Source of the DNA: a virus
Strand: one strand, 5' to 3'
Virus record (IMG/VR): IMGVR_UViG_3300037137_000881
Span: 1-20,556 of that record
Length of the DNA stretch: 20,556 bases
Shown: positions 11,209 to 20,500 of the stretch, piece by piece
Position numbering within the stretch: the first letter of the stretch is position 1
How the letters are laid out: each line of letters opens with the position of its first letter
Position numbers and translations under genes: made by a program
Notes under the pieces: generated by a model
What the model saw: only the letters and a program-made list of their open reading frames with translations
Databases searched by the model: none
Told to the model about the DNA's origin: nothing

Positions 11209-13280
11209 TATGCGACCATTCCGTTTTTACTGTATATTGTTTGTCCATTTTTAGTGGTATTGTATATCCACTTTCCAAACTCTTCGCCGTCCACCATGAG
11301 CGTTATCTGTGTCGGCAATCCGCCCCCGGCAACTTCTTTTAGAACGTCTTTGCCCCGGCTGTCGAGAGGAATAACGGCCTCACGGCTTCCACCTTCTCCG
11401 AGCGTGTACTTGTTTCCGCCGGGTACTGATGGAACGATACCACCTTCAGCAAGTGCGGGGAGTGGTTGCTCTTGAATCAATTGAATCTGCTTTGCTCCGA
11501 GTGCAAGCGTTGCAATTGCCGCCGCCATGCCAAGTGCGGGCCCGACAAAAGGTATTCCAGAAAGTGCCGCGTATGCCGACATTGCCGCTTGTGGTGCTGT
11601 TATCATAACTTGAAATATTGCTAGTTGTTTTTGTATCTTAGCGTTTTCCCGGGCAATTTTTCTTTTCTCTTTAGCCGCCGCGTCCTCTAAGGCTTTTGAA
11701 TCGCGGGCTTTCTTTTCATCGAGTGCTTTTAATTTAGCGTCTTTTTCTTCCTGCGTAATTACTTCAGCATTAACCGCGGCGACATCAGCCTCATACTGCG
11801 CGTTAAGTGCTTCTTGCTGTGCAGTGAGTTCGTTGTCAATTCTTGCGGTCTGGTTACTTGCAGACATATTAGCAAGGTTAGATAGTTGGCTCGCAAAACC
11901 ATTAGCAACATTTGCGATTTGTGAATAATACCCCATCTTTTTTTCAGCGTTTATTACAAAATCCGCCATCTCTTGAGAGCCGTACAACTTAGTATATTCT
12001 GCCCTTTTTTCAAGTTCCTTTTTCTGTTCTGCTGTTAACTTTTGCTCTATTGCAACTTTCTGTTCTGCTGCTGCTGATTTTTTAACAACGGTTTGTTGTA
12101 CTATTCCATTTTCTTCATCTGCAATTCTTTTCTGTATCTTTGCAACATTGTTTATCATTTCCAATTCTTTTGTATGGAAGTTTTCAGCATTCTTTGTTTT
12201 TTCAGCAGATGAAGCCAGAACCCTTTTATTTTCTTCTTGTACTCTTTTTAATTCATCTCCAGATAATTGACCGCTTTTTACAAGTTGTTCTGTTGATTTT
12301 ATTCTTGTTTTATATAATTCCTGTTCTGCGGCAGCTTCATCTCTCAATCTATCTGCCTGTGATGTGCCTCTCATTTGATCGAGTTTTGCAATAAGAATAG
12401 CAACACCATTTATTGTATCTGCAACATATTTTGTAATAGCTCTTAAAGAATCGCCTAAAAATCCACCGTCTTTCGATGCACCTAAAAAGGCTAATCCAAG
12501 ATTTGACATTGCCGGTATAAGCATTGTCCCTATGCTTGCCTCAAAGTCTGCCATCTGTGAATCAACACGCCGCTGTATATTTGCGTATGAATCAAATGAC
12601 CTCGCCATGTCTCCTATAGCGTTTCCTGACTGCCTGTAAGCTATTGCAAGAGTTGCTTCTGACTCTGCTTGTTTTCTCGCCATTCCGGTTAATTTATCTT
12701 TCCCGGTTGCTACTAATTCAGCTTTTATAAGTTCTTCATTAACTACTATACCATAGGCTTTTAATGCCTCTCTCTCTCCTGTCAATGCACTTGTAAGTGC
12801 CGCTATTGCCCTTTCAGATCCTCCGGCAACATTTGAAAATGAAGCAAGGTCAATCCCTAAAGTTGCAACACCATTTGCAAGTTCAAGAGCCTTATCGGAC
12901 GCCATGCCCATTCCGATTAGAATGTCACCCGTACCGGCAAGGAATGCCATTGATTCTTGTGTTGCTAACCCATAAGAGTCTACAAGTGCCTTTGCAAATA
13001 TATCAGCCTGTTTTTTGCTTTCTCTGAAAACTACGTCAAATTTATTTTGTGTTTCCTGCAGGTCTGATCCGGCTTTTATCGCGTCTTTATAAGCTCCGAC
13101 AATTTTATATATAGCGGCACTTACACCGAGTCCGCTCGCTAATCTTGTAAATGTCCCTGATAAATTACTCCCCATTTTGGAAGTTTGATTTAATCGTGAT
13201 TCAAGCGTCTTGAGGTCTTTTTCTAAAGTCCCCATCTTCGCCTGAATTTCTATATATACTGAGCCTACTTTTTCAGCCAT
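11208..13280 (-). CDS. Tail tape measure protein (690 aa)
   Basis: The protein sets tail length and is expelled during DNA injection. It starts MAEKVGSVYIEIQAKMGTLE, a classic tape-measure opening. Features in order: an N-terminal coiled coil (10-40); an Ala/Gly-rich helical region with the SGNAIGDMARSFDSYANIQR and FEASIGTMLIPAMSNL segments (about 217-261) shared by many tape measures; long charged coiled coils at about 305-390 and 480-555; a hydrophobic stretch at about 555-598; and the C-terminal LAEGGIVPSVPGG ... GSREAVIPLDSRG motif (610-643). At roughly 0.15 nm per residue, the tail would be near 100 nm. It follows the chaperone genes and overlaps the extension ORF by 8 bases. Confidence 0.93.
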   Translation of the reverse strand: MAEKVGSVYIEIQAKMGTLEKDLKTLESRLNQTSKMGSNLSGTFTRLASGLGVSAAIYKIVGAYKDAIKAGSDLQETQNKFDVVFRESKKQADIFAKALVDSYGLATQESMAFLAGTGDILIGMGMASDKALELANGVATLGIDLASFSNVAGGSERAIAALTSALTGEREALKAYGIVVNEELIKAELVATGKDKLTGMARKQAESEATLAIAYRQSGNAIGDMARSFDSYANIQRRVDSQMADFEASIGTMLIPAMSNLGLAFLGASKDGGFLGDSLRAITKYVADTINGVAILIAKLDQMRGTSQADRLRDEAAAEQELYKTRIKSTEQLVKSGQLSGDELKRVQEENKRVLASSAEKTKNAENFHTKELEMINNVAKIQKRIADEENGIVQQTVVKKSAAAEQKVAIEQKLTAEQKKELEKRAEYTKLYGSQEMADFVINAEKKMGYYSQIANVANGFASQLSNLANMSASNQTARIDNELTAQQEALNAQYEADVAAVNAEVITQEEKDAKLKALDEKKARDSKALEDAAAKEKRKIARENAKIQKQLAIFQVMITAPQAAMSAYAALSGIPFVGPALGMAAAIATLALGAKQIQLIQEQPLPALAEGGIVPSVPGGNKYTLGEGGSREAVIPLDSRGKDVLKEVAGGGLPTQITLMVDGEEFGKWIYNTTKNGQTIYSKNGMVA

Positions 13281-13581
13281 TTATAGTGCCCTCATTCGCT
13301 TTTTCTTGCGCTTCAATCTTTGCATAAAGTCGTTTTGTCTGTCGCTCAAAAGTTTCATCGTCTACTTTGCCGTTTGCAAGTGTTTCAGTTTCCGGTATGT
13401 CTTTCCCGTACTTAATCTCGAGTGCCCGTCTATGCCAGTAAAAGAAGGTGTCCCACTCCAGCCCCATAATGTAATCAAGGCTGAAGGTTGGAAACACGTT
13501 CATCATTACGGCTATATATCGACCTAAGACAAGCGACGTTTCCGGGGTCTTTTCGGCTTCCCGGCTTCCTTCGGTTTTGGG
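13273..13581 (-). CDS. Tail assembly chaperone extension, reached by -1 frameshift
   Basis: This is the second half of a lambda G/GT-type chaperone. In this frame the reading is open from the slippery site at 13575-13581 to the stop at 13273, with no stop in between; the ATG at 13506 is only an internal methionine. The visible residues before it (TSLVLGRYIAV) run smoothly into MMNVFPTFSLDYIMGLEWDT, which is protein-like throughout. The fusion product would be 110 residues of the upstream protein plus 100 here, 210 in total. The extension ends 8 bases inside the tape measure gene. It would bind tape measure while the shorter form coats it. Confidence 0.8.
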   Translation of the reverse strand, partial: PKTEGSREAEKTPETSLVLGRYIAVMMNVFPTFSLDYIMGLEWDTFFYWHRRALEIKYGKDIPETETLANGKVDDETFERQTKRLYAKIEAQEKANEGTING

Positions 13582-13904
13582 AAAAACATTTCAGTAACAA
13601 GATTTATAAGCTGAGAAGCCACTTCCTCGTTAGTGATGTTTTCTTTTACCCATTTAAGGTCTTTATCTGGGTAATGTGTCTTTATCCACCTTGTAAGATA
13701 GATAAAACCGATCTCGTAATTAAATTCGTAAGAGGCCATTTCGTCACGCTTATCAAGAAGTGATTTTACGTCTTCACTAGCCTGCAAACTCATAATAATT
13801 GTTTTCTTAACGGGTAAAGAATAATCCTTCCCGTCTTTTGCGCCTTTGAATTTAACTACATCGACTTCGGGTTCAACAATGTGTCTTAGGTCAATAATCT
13901 TCAT
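13524..13904 (-). CDS. Tail assembly chaperone, short form (126 aa)
   Basis: The protein starts MKIIDLRHIVEPEVDVVKFK and ends in a basic tail (KPKEAGKPKRPRKRRLS). Its position between the major tail protein and the tape measure is that of lambda gpG and its relatives, which hold tape measure in solution during tail assembly. The helical body (SLLDKRDEMASYEFNYEIGF, then LTRWIKTHYPD) fits this type. A CCCAAAA heptamer in frame at codons 108-110 leads into an open -1 frame, giving a longer G-T type product. It is not similar to lambda gpG in sequence that I can see, so the call rests on order, size and frameshift. Confidence 0.78.
   Translation of the reverse strand: MKIIDLRHIVEPEVDVVKFKGAKDGKDYSLPVKKTIIMSLQASEDVKSLLDKRDEMASYEFNYEIGFIYLTRWIKTHYPDKDLKWVKENITNEEVASQLINLVTEMFFPKPKEAGKPKRPRKRRLS
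13575..13581 (-). promoter_or_regulatory. -1 ribosomal frameshift slippery site
   Basis: The heptamer CCCAAAA (minus strand, 13581..13575) is read C-CCA-AAA in the chaperone frame (CCA is codon 109), fitting X-XXY-YYZ. About 10 bases downstream, CCGGG and CCCGG form a 5-bp stem with a 13-base loop that could stall the ribosome. The -1 frame then stays open to 13273. Confidence 0.72.
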
Positions 13905-13907
13905 TGT

Positions 13908-14720
13908 TTACCCCACTACGGTTTTGCGCATTAACTGTTTTCCAGCAACTAAAGTAATGTCCTGTCTTACCTGAATTGATACGGGAACGGGCACTCGCGG
14001 ATCATCTGCATTGTACTTCTTAAATACAATCTCGTCACCTTTGTTAAGGTTACATTTACCGAGTGTTTCCCATTTAACGATCTTTCCGTTTTCATCTGTG
14101 TTGGTCATTCTTACATAGAAATATGGTACTGCTGACTTTCCGCCTGTCTCGTAAATGACTGAAGCATTAGGTGTGTAATCATAAACGATTGCCAAGTTCT
14201 GCGCTATTGTTGTTACTGTTGCAGAGTCCTTGACCATAATTCCATAAATTCCATCGTCATTTTTTACGATAAAATAATCAGTCTCGGCTACGAGTGCGCC
14301 GTTTGTTGATCCGGTTACTGAGGTTACTGATATTATAGTCCCTGCGCCGTTCTGATGATCAAAAGGCTCAAATGTATTAAAGCCCCATGAGCCGGAATAA
14401 ATAGTTTGTGCCGCTCCGGTTACAGCAGATCCGGGAACATTAGTAATTGTATCAAGAGTACCTCGCATTATAGCCCGTGCGGTCTCGTTCAGCATTTGAA
14501 TCTGCTCAAACTCAATCATACCTTTCTGTTCGGTTACGATATCCCTATCGACTGCGTTATCGCTTTCAAGGGTGCTGATCTTCATTTCCTCTGTGTATTT
14601 CGCGCCGTTTACAGCTCCGATGTCTATAGCACCGGCGAAGTTAGCAGCGGTTGAAACTTCAATTTTTACAGCACCATATAATACCTGGCTAGTTGTTTCT
14701 GTGGTTTGCGGATTTGCCAT
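13908..14720 (-). CDS. Major tail (tube) protein (270 aa)
   Basis: The protein starts MANPQTTETTSQVLYGAVKI. It is beta-rich, with NGAKYTEEMKISTLESDNAVD at about 39-59 and IEFEQIQMLNETARAIMRG at about 69-87, a layout common in tube-forming major tail proteins of siphoviruses. A Gly/Ser/Thr-rich region (95-160) likely forms an extra surface domain, as the length exceeds the 150-200 residues of a minimal tube protein. It sits between the tail terminator and the chaperone genes, exactly where the tube gene belongs. No sheath gene follows, so the tail is non-contractile. Confidence 0.85.
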   Translation of the reverse strand: MANPQTTETTSQVLYGAVKIEVSTAANFAGAIDIGAVNGAKYTEEMKISTLESDNAVDRDIVTEQKGMIEFEQIQMLNETARAIMRGTLDTITNVPGSAVTGAAQTIYSGSWGFNTFEPFDHQNGAGTIISVTSVTGSTNGALVAETDYFIVKNDDGIYGIMVKDSATVTTIAQNLAIVYDYTPNASVIYETGGKSAVPYFYVRMTNTDENGKIVKWETLGKCNLNKGDEIVFKKYNADDPRVPVPVSIQVRQDITLVAGKQLMRKTVVG

Positions 14721-14732
14721 TTTTAATACCTC

Positions 14733-15149
14733 TTATTGTAATGTTCTCATTTTTAAATTATAGTCTTGAATAACAATCCAGCAATTTGACACTGAATCGA
14801 AAAACGGGTCTTGATTTGAAACATTGTGAGAAAAAAGTATATTTGTAGAACCGAATGAGCCTTGAACCTCATGCAGTAAATCGAGCAATTTTAAAGAAGC
14901 TGTAAGCGCCGCGCCTTTTGGATTCGTGCCGGTTTTCGGGAAACATATCCAGAACCGCCATAATTGATTCCTGAGTTTGCTGTCGTCTAAACGGTTATCG
15001 TTAAGCATTTTATAAATAACAATACGCTTAGTAGTGGCAGTATCGGGCATCTGTCCCCATCCTATACCGCCGGTGTCAAGTAGCGTTGTTAATGTCGCTT
15101 CTCCGTTGAGATAAGCGTATATATTGTCTTTTAAAGATATATTAGCCAT
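14733..15149 (-). CDS. Tail terminator / completion protein (138 aa)
   Basis: The protein starts MANISLKDNIYAYLNGEATL. A short helical N-terminus is followed by GGIGWGQMPDTATTKRIVIYKML, then RNQLWRFWICFPKTG. This is the layout of DUF3168/gpU-like tail terminators, small proteins that cap the tube and join it to the head. It lies directly before the major tail protein gene and overlaps the gp10-like gene by 8 bases. An AAGGAA site precedes the ATG. The family call is by shape and position, not by a decisive motif. Confidence 0.68.
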   Translation of the reverse strand: MANISLKDNIYAYLNGEATLTTLLDTGGIGWGQMPDTATTKRIVIYKMLNDNRLDDSKLRNQLWRFWICFPKTGTNPKGAALTASLKLLDLLHEVQGSFGSTNILFSHNVSNQDPFFDSVSNCWIVIQDYNLKMRTLQ

Positions 15150-15507
15150 TTATTCCTTCCAAATGTTTGATAAAAGGCTTTAATTGTTCTCTTGTTCTTG
15201 CCATAATTCCATATGGTTTTTCTATTCTAAAATCGTATTCCATTGGAGCGATAATATAAACCGTGTCATTTTCTAAATCTGGCGTTCCCGTTACTCTCTT
15301 AACATCTTCAAAATTTTTAAAAGGTGTTATTTTATCGGGGTGTGTCCATGTGTACTGTTTAGCATTTACGCTTGCCCCCGTGTCAATGTGAGGGTGAGTG
15401 TTTAATACTGCTAAACTTTGCCCCATTTCTCCGACCTGAGTTAATACACGTTTCCTCGCCATTTTACCGACTTTTATGATTAACGGGTTATTTAGCTCGT
15501 ATGACAT
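15142..15507 (-). CDS. HK97 gp10-like tail/neck protein (121 aa)
   Basis: The protein starts MSYELNNPLIIKVGKMARKR. The order helix, DTGASVNAKQYTWTHPDKIT, then IAPMEYDFRIEKPYGIM, then a C-terminal helix (TREQLKPFIKHLEGING) is seen in the HK97 gp10-like group found between head closure and tail terminator genes. The D-TGAS element resembles the D-TGxL turn of that group. Its start overlaps the stop of the head-closure gene (TAATG). The exact position in the virion is not known for all members. Confidence 0.6.
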   Translation of the reverse strand: MSYELNNPLIIKVGKMARKRVLTQVGEMGQSLAVLNTHPHIDTGASVNAKQYTWTHPDKITPFKNFEDVKRVTGTPDLENDTVYIIAPMEYDFRIEKPYGIMARTREQLKPFIKHLEGING

Positions 15508-15965
15508 TATGACCTCTGCAATAGCAATTCAAAGTGTCTACCCATTTCGTTCGGGTTTTTCTTTGAATAGATAGAGTATTCTTTTCCGTCTGCCTTGCGA
15601 CCTGTCCCGGTGTTAGTGCTTGCCTGATAGAATATACAGGCTTGACCTATTGCCGCAGAGGCTGTCAGTGTCCATGCTGATCCGGCACTTGTTTTGTGAT
15701 ATTTAGATACGTCTGCAATGGCTATAATATGGTCTTCAATCACTTTAACACGGTCTTTGTCTGTAATCACAGTGTCAGGATCACAATACATCTTCATATC
15801 TATATTGATTGATGAACCTTGCTCTTGCCATATTCTATTGCTGGACTGAGTATCGAGTAAGCAATAGAACTCATCTTGTAGAGCATATGACGGCTCATAA
15901 TCCGGTGCGCTCCCTTCGCTGAACTTGTTTACAGATACAAGGCTATTGAAATAATCGCTTATCAT
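15507..15965 (-). CDS. Head closure / head-tail stopper protein (152 aa)
   Basis: The protein starts MISDYFNSLVSVNKFSEGSA. It has a beta-barrel-like pattern (EFYCLLDTQSSNRIWQEQGS, then INIDMKMYCDPD, then KDRVKVIEDHIIAIADVSK) that matches phage head-closure proteins of the SPP1 gp16/HK97 type: the D-DRV turn and a final strand are typical. Its place after the connector and before the gp10-like gene agrees. It overlaps the connector gene by 4 bases. It would plug the portal channel once DNA packaging is finished. Confidence 0.68.
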   Translation of the reverse strand: MISDYFNSLVSVNKFSEGSAPDYEPSYALQDEFYCLLDTQSSNRIWQEQGSSINIDMKMYCDPDTVITDKDRVKVIEDHIIAIADVSKYHKTSAGSAWTLTASAAIGQACIFYQASTNTGTGRKADGKEYSIYSKKNPNEMGRHFELLLQRS

Positions 15966-16519
15966 GCGGTCACATACCGTTTAATAGATTTGAATATGTC
16001 ATCCGGTACGCCGTAAGGATTGCTTGTATCTCCCTTGCTCCATGAGTAAGAGCCGACACTTTCGGAGCGTAAGCCGTTCATACTATTAGAGTTCATCATG
16101 TACTGTATAAGCTTAGCAGCAACCATCTTTGAGCCTTGTGGATAGACTGTAAATACTACACTATCAGCCGTTGATCCTGCCGCCGTGTCTATCTCAACTG
16201 AGTTAGCGGTGTCATTGACTTCAGTAACATAATTATCAATAGATTTTAATGAGCTGTAAAGATAGTCCATACGGTTAATAAAACTCGCTGTACTTTTATA
16301 ACTGCTTATTGATAAGTCTCTTACAGTTGATGGATAAAGTGTTATCCCGGATATAGTCTTACTGGCGTTTGTGGTATTCCCGTAAAACATATGAAAAGGA
16401 TAATTCCTGATCTGTAAATATTTAGCTTCAGCTTCAGGGATTAAAGCAGTGATTAGAGTATCTTTACTTGTCCCTGTAAGGTTAAGAAGAGTCTTAATCT
16501 GTGATAAGGTCGCTATCAT
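15962..16519 (-). CDS. Head-tail connector / adaptor protein (185 aa)
   Basis: The ATG at 16519..16517, with GAGG 6 bases upstream, is preferred over a TTG at 16531. The protein starts MIATLSQIKTLLNLTGTSKD. The first 33 residues (LSQIKTLLNLTG... LITALIPEAEAKYL) form the paired helices of gp6/gp15-type adaptors, which bind under the portal. The end (GSYSWSKGDTSNPYGVPDDI) is a loop-rich tail. The 60-130 region is unusually Ser/Thr/Asn-rich and may be an insertion. The gene starts 26 bases inside the previous small ORF, which suggests coupling. Confidence 0.75.
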   Translation of the reverse strand: MIATLSQIKTLLNLTGTSKDTLITALIPEAEAKYLQIRNYPFHMFYGNTTNASKTISGITLYPSTVRDLSISSYKSTASFINRMDYLYSSLKSIDNYVTEVNDTANSVEIDTAAGSTADSVVFTVYPQGSKMVAAKLIQYMMNSNSMNGLRSESVGSYSWSKGDTSNPYGVPDDIFKSIKRYVTA

Positions 16520-16655
16520 CTTTTTCCTCAATTAGTTGAATCGAGTTTAATATTCCCTGTACTGCATTCATGTTCTGTAAACCGCCTGTCTTTAAAGCGA
16601 TATCGCATAGTTGTACTAAAATGTCTTTCCCTTCTTTGTCACACATTATACGCAT
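16494..16655 (-). CDS. Small helical protein after the homing endonuclease (53 aa)
   Basis: The ATG at 16655..16653 lies inside the last codons of the endonuclease gene, with AAAGGA 9 bases upstream. The protein starts MRIMCDKEGKDILVQLCDIA and continues LKTGGLQNMNAVQGILNSI, a strongly helical sequence with an acidic end (EEKDDSDLITD). It overlaps the connector gene by 26 bases in another frame. The sequence is too protein-like for chance. It is probably an original structural-operon gene whose translation start now depends on the endonuclease end. A second in-frame ATG three codons later is possible. Function unknown. Confidence 0.6.
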   Translation of the reverse strand: MRIMCDKEGKDILVQLCDIALKTGGLQNMNAVQGILNSIQLIEEKDDSDLITD

Positions 16656-17284
16656 AATATTTTATCCTTTATTTTTATGTTTGCAAATTCACCAAATAAT
16701 TCTCCAGCTTTAATGCAATATGCATTATATGCTTCATCTGGATTATCAAATGACCCTATATGTAATTTTTTACAATTGAATCCTATTTGTGCATACCATT
16801 TTTTAGCTTTTTTATTCCATGTAATTCCAGTACTTTTTTTATTGTAATTATTCTGCGATCTTGTTGCCATTCTGAGATTATTCTTACAATTATTTAATCT
16901 GTCATTATCTATATGGTCAATTTCCATTGACTTATCTATATCCTTATACAAATATCGAGATAGGGAAATAGTTGAACCTTTTTTATCATTTGCGTAAGCA
17001 TAACCATCGCCATTTATAAACCATTTATAATCTTTGCAAACATCTATATCGTCAATATCTATTTTTGTTTTTCCTATTATTTCATTATTGCGGTATAAAC
17101 ATATTTCAGCATAATTATCATGTATTATAATTTCATTTTTATCTTTTTTTGTTATTTCTCTTGTTTTTCCATGTGAGTACATCTGTAATCTATGTTTATT
17201 ACATAATGTCATTCCAAAACGTTTTGAATTTATTATGTTATAATTTTCATTTGTTTTTCCACATATTTCACAGACTTTCAGCAT
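16646..17284 (-). CDS. HNH homing endonuclease with zinc-finger and AP2 domains (212 aa)
   Basis: This looks like a free-standing homing endonuclease that cuts DNA lacking its gene. An N-terminal zinc finger (C5, C8, C28, H31) leads to a beta-rich region, then the HNH core MEIDHIDNDRLNNCKNNLRM at about 120-139 (His124 catalytic, Asn127 and Asn136 likely). The C-terminal AP2 domain (about 153-203, GITWNKKAKKWYAQIGF ... HIGSFDNPDEAYNAY) recognises the target site. It stands between a helical small gene and a 53-residue ORF, in an otherwise structural operon, and its DNA is visibly more AT-rich than its neighbours. An AAAGGAG site precedes the ATG. All expected key residues are present, so it may be active. 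Confidence 0.92.
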   Translation of the reverse strand: MLKVCEICGKTNENYNIINSKRFGMTLCNKHRLQMYSHGKTREITKKDKNEIIIHDNYAEICLYRNNEIIGKTKIDIDDIDVCKDYKWFINGDGYAYANDKKGSTISLSRYLYKDIDKSMEIDHIDNDRLNNCKNNLRMATRSQNNYNKKSTGITWNKKAKKWYAQIGFNCKKLHIGSFDNPDEAYNAYCIKAGELFGEFANIKIKDKILCV

Positions 17285-17294
17285 ATAATCTCCT

Positions 17295-17540
17295 TTATTC
17301 GTTAAGGTCTATATCATCAACGGTTATACCGCTAATTGCTTGTTGTTGTTTTACATATCTCTCATGAGTAACCACAAATGTTTTCAAATATTCTTTGACC
17401 ATGCTGGTTAAATGGCCTATTATCTGTTCATTAGTATCAAGTACAATATTGTTTTCTTCGCCTAACTCATACTGTGATAATATAACATCTTTAAATCTTT
17501 GTAAATCTTTGTTTTTAATGTCTAATTTCAATCTTGCCAT
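17295..17540 (-). CDS. Small helical protein in the head-tail region (81 aa)
   Basis: The protein starts MARLKLDIKNKDLQRFKDVI and is largely helical and polar, ending in an acidic GITVDDIDLNE. An AGGAG site lies 5 bases before the ATG. It lies between the beta-helix fibre gene and the homing endonuclease. The pattern (a LKLDIKNKDLQRFKDVI strand-helix, then a MVKEYLKTFVVTHERYVKQQQ helix) is shared by small phage proteins near the connector, which are often annotated only as hypothetical. It may be a head or neck accessory. Confidence 0.68.
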   Translation of the reverse strand: MARLKLDIKNKDLQRFKDVILSQYELGEENNIVLDTNEQIIGHLTSMVKEYLKTFVVTHERYVKQQQAISGITVDDIDLNE

Positions 17541-17548
17541 TGTAACTC

Positions 17549-20500
17549 CTAAAGTTGTGTAATTGCATTGCGCCCACCATTATGGACTGTATAGTAAAGC
17601 TTAATATCGTTCGCTACAATAGATGCACACGCAATAGTTACCGATATCGTTATCTTGTTTGTCCCGCTTGTTATCGCCCATGTATCTGTAATTGCTACTC
17701 CGGTTGAGTTTGCATCGGCTGATCCAGCAATTGGAGCTTCTACAATTTGTGAAGTATACACACCTGCCTTATTTACTGCCGCATAATTTACATTACAGGC
17801 ATGAGACTGAAAATCAGTCCCGTCAGTAGCAAGTATCTGGAAAGACATACTACCCGCGCACATTCCACCAGCAGGAAGAGCGACCTCGAATAGGTTCACT
17901 GAACCTTCAGCGGTTATACTCTTTTCAGCCATAACAACTATTCCGTCAATCAGAGTATTGTCAGCTGTTCCAGTCGCTCCTGCCCGTGTGAGTCTTTTTA
18001 TTCTTGTCGATCCTTTTCCTGTTCCTGTAGAAAGTCCGGGCTGGACAACAACCATGCCGCCGTCTTTATCGGTCGCCCCGCTTGTCGCTCCTCCGCCCTG
18101 AATTGTTAAATTATTACCAGCCGTATTTGCTGTTGTATGGCGTTCCATCCAAATTGTTCGGGCTGAGTTTCCGCCGAATGAAAGGATATTCGTTGGAGCG
18201 ATTGTTCCTATGCCCATATTACCATCGACCAGAACCATCCAGTCTGTTTTTGTCGCAGTCGCTGTATTCGTGCCTGAGATAATAAATTTTATACCTCTAT
18301 TTGTGGCACTCCATGCCTCGGCTGCTATTACCTTAAATTCTGCCCCCCTGAACATATCGGAAGTGCCTGTATTGAATCGGCCAAAATATCTAAATGAACC
18401 CATTTCAAAATCTGCACCCAACGCTGTAGGTAAAGCCTTTGTTCCGTTGCTTCTCATATACTTTATTGCGGGAGCTGTTCCTGTTGCAATAGACCATAGT
18501 TCGTTCTCAACGGTACTGGCATTTGTCGCACTATCAACCTCGGTTCTTATTAGTGCAACAGAACCACTGCCAGCAACATGTAATGGTGTTGTTGGGGCGA
18601 TTGTTCCAATTCCAACTCCAGTATCAGTTACACGAACTCTCTCGTTAGCGGCGAGCGTGCCTCCCGTAAAGAAGCTGATGTATTTGGACGCATCGGCTGT
18701 TCCAATAGAAAGATTTCCGCCTCCGCCTGCCGCTGCCTTTGCATAAACATAAGCGTCTCTTGCGCCGTTGATAGTCCATGCTGCATCATCCCACCCAGAG
18801 CTATTAATACCCATATTGATGAAGCCAGTGGTATCCGTTCCATCGTCGCAAGTTGCCACCCAATCCGCCGAAGCTAAGGCATTTGAACTAAGATTCTGGA
18901 TATTGTTTTGAAGATATCCAGCTACCGTATCGTAAGCATTTAGCTTGGCATTAGTAAGTGTTGTCGGCGTCCCTGTTCCGCGTAGGGTTAGCCTTGCTCC
19001 ATTGAAAACAAACCCGGCAGTCTCATACCATACATCTCCGCTTATCGGAGACGCGGGGGCTAAACTGGTCTGTAAATTAAGAACGTTCTCTAACGGGAAA
19101 GATGAATTGATATTCCGCGTATTACTTGTGAATATAGTATATATTGTCGGCTGATTCCCAACATTTGGTGCAGATACATTTAGCGTACTATTTACTCCCG
19201 TGGTGCAATTTTTAATTATCAGTATTTGATTTGAGAGTATTATTCCGCTGTAATTGCTACTTAAACCAGTAGCAAAGTTATTCACAATACAATATTGCAG
19301 TGTCCCTGCAAATGCAATACTTGACGCTACACCAATTCCTTGCTTTGCTCCACCGCCTTGGAATTTGCTTCCTCGATGTTGGTATAGATTATTATATTGC
19401 GCTCTAAAGCATGTCCCGCTTGTTGTATTATTGAAATAGCAACAATACGTATCCACCTGATTAAAATTCCATAACCGCAAAGCATTACCAGTTGTATATG
19501 ATTTGAACGAGCAATTCCTAAATTGTGCTTGTGAATAGTTCTTCATCATAACTGTGCATAACTGACCTTCCACGGTGTTATTGCCGCCGAGGAAAGACAC
19601 CATATCAACAATAACGCCAGTCTGCCCGCCATCAATATAAAACAAGCCTGTAATGATCGTCGCCCAATCCTGAATCGTATATGCATCGCCAGTCGTGCAG
19701 GTATTGACTGGGCCAGTCAGCGATAGCGTGTCATCTGTATGAGTGTCGATAATGCGTTTATCTAGTGTGAATGGTTGTGCCCAAGGGTCGGTAATCGTTG
19801 CACATTGAAACATCTTACCTGCATATACTTTTGCCACGAATTGCCCTGTGTCTGTTACAGTGCCTTGAACGATACCTGCGCCGCTTGCTACAGCATCAAC
19901 TTTTGAATCAATCGTACCGGCGTCAAGTTGCGTCAATACTCCGATAATGTAGAGACTAGCAGGCACAATAAAACGCTTGTCGGAGATCGTCACGTTCTCT
20001 GTATAAGTTCCAGCACCTATATTGACTACAACATCACCGCCGTTGAGTGTCGGTATATTATTGATTGCGTACTGAACAGTTAAAAAAGCTCCTGCACCTG
20101 CTGAATAACCTCTTCCAACTGCGTCCGATCCCGCTTTATCTACATAGATAGTTACTGCTCCATATGAAATAACAGGTTTCCATGATGTTTCATAATAGAA
20201 TAATGTCTTAATGTCCGTTGCATAGAACCATTGACCATTAACAACTGCAACTGTTGGAATATTTGCTATCACATCTTTATGACAAACAAGAGATATTGCT
20301 TGATAATGATTAAAGTCAGCATTTGCTTGTAAACCTGTGATTAGATCATTGGTAACATTATCAACTGTTCTTGTTAGTCCGCTTGAAAAGGTTAAAGGAA
20401 CTTCAACACCGCTTGTAAGTGCTATAGTTCCGCTTGCGTTCGGTGCGGTTAGTGTCCTTGTAGTGCCTGTTGCAATAGTAGAAGACTCAAATTTTAAAAC

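Noticed and set aside
17549-18200. S74-type intramolecular chaperone at the C-terminus of the fibre protein
   Set aside because: GIGTxAP stem repeats are present, but the final residues are a beta-rich stretch with no S74-like helical catalytic end.
18210-18746. Long plus-strand ORF (178 codons) opposite the fibre gene
   Set aside because: It has no ribosome binding site, and its low-complexity hydrophobic translation is an antisense shadow of the fibre gene.
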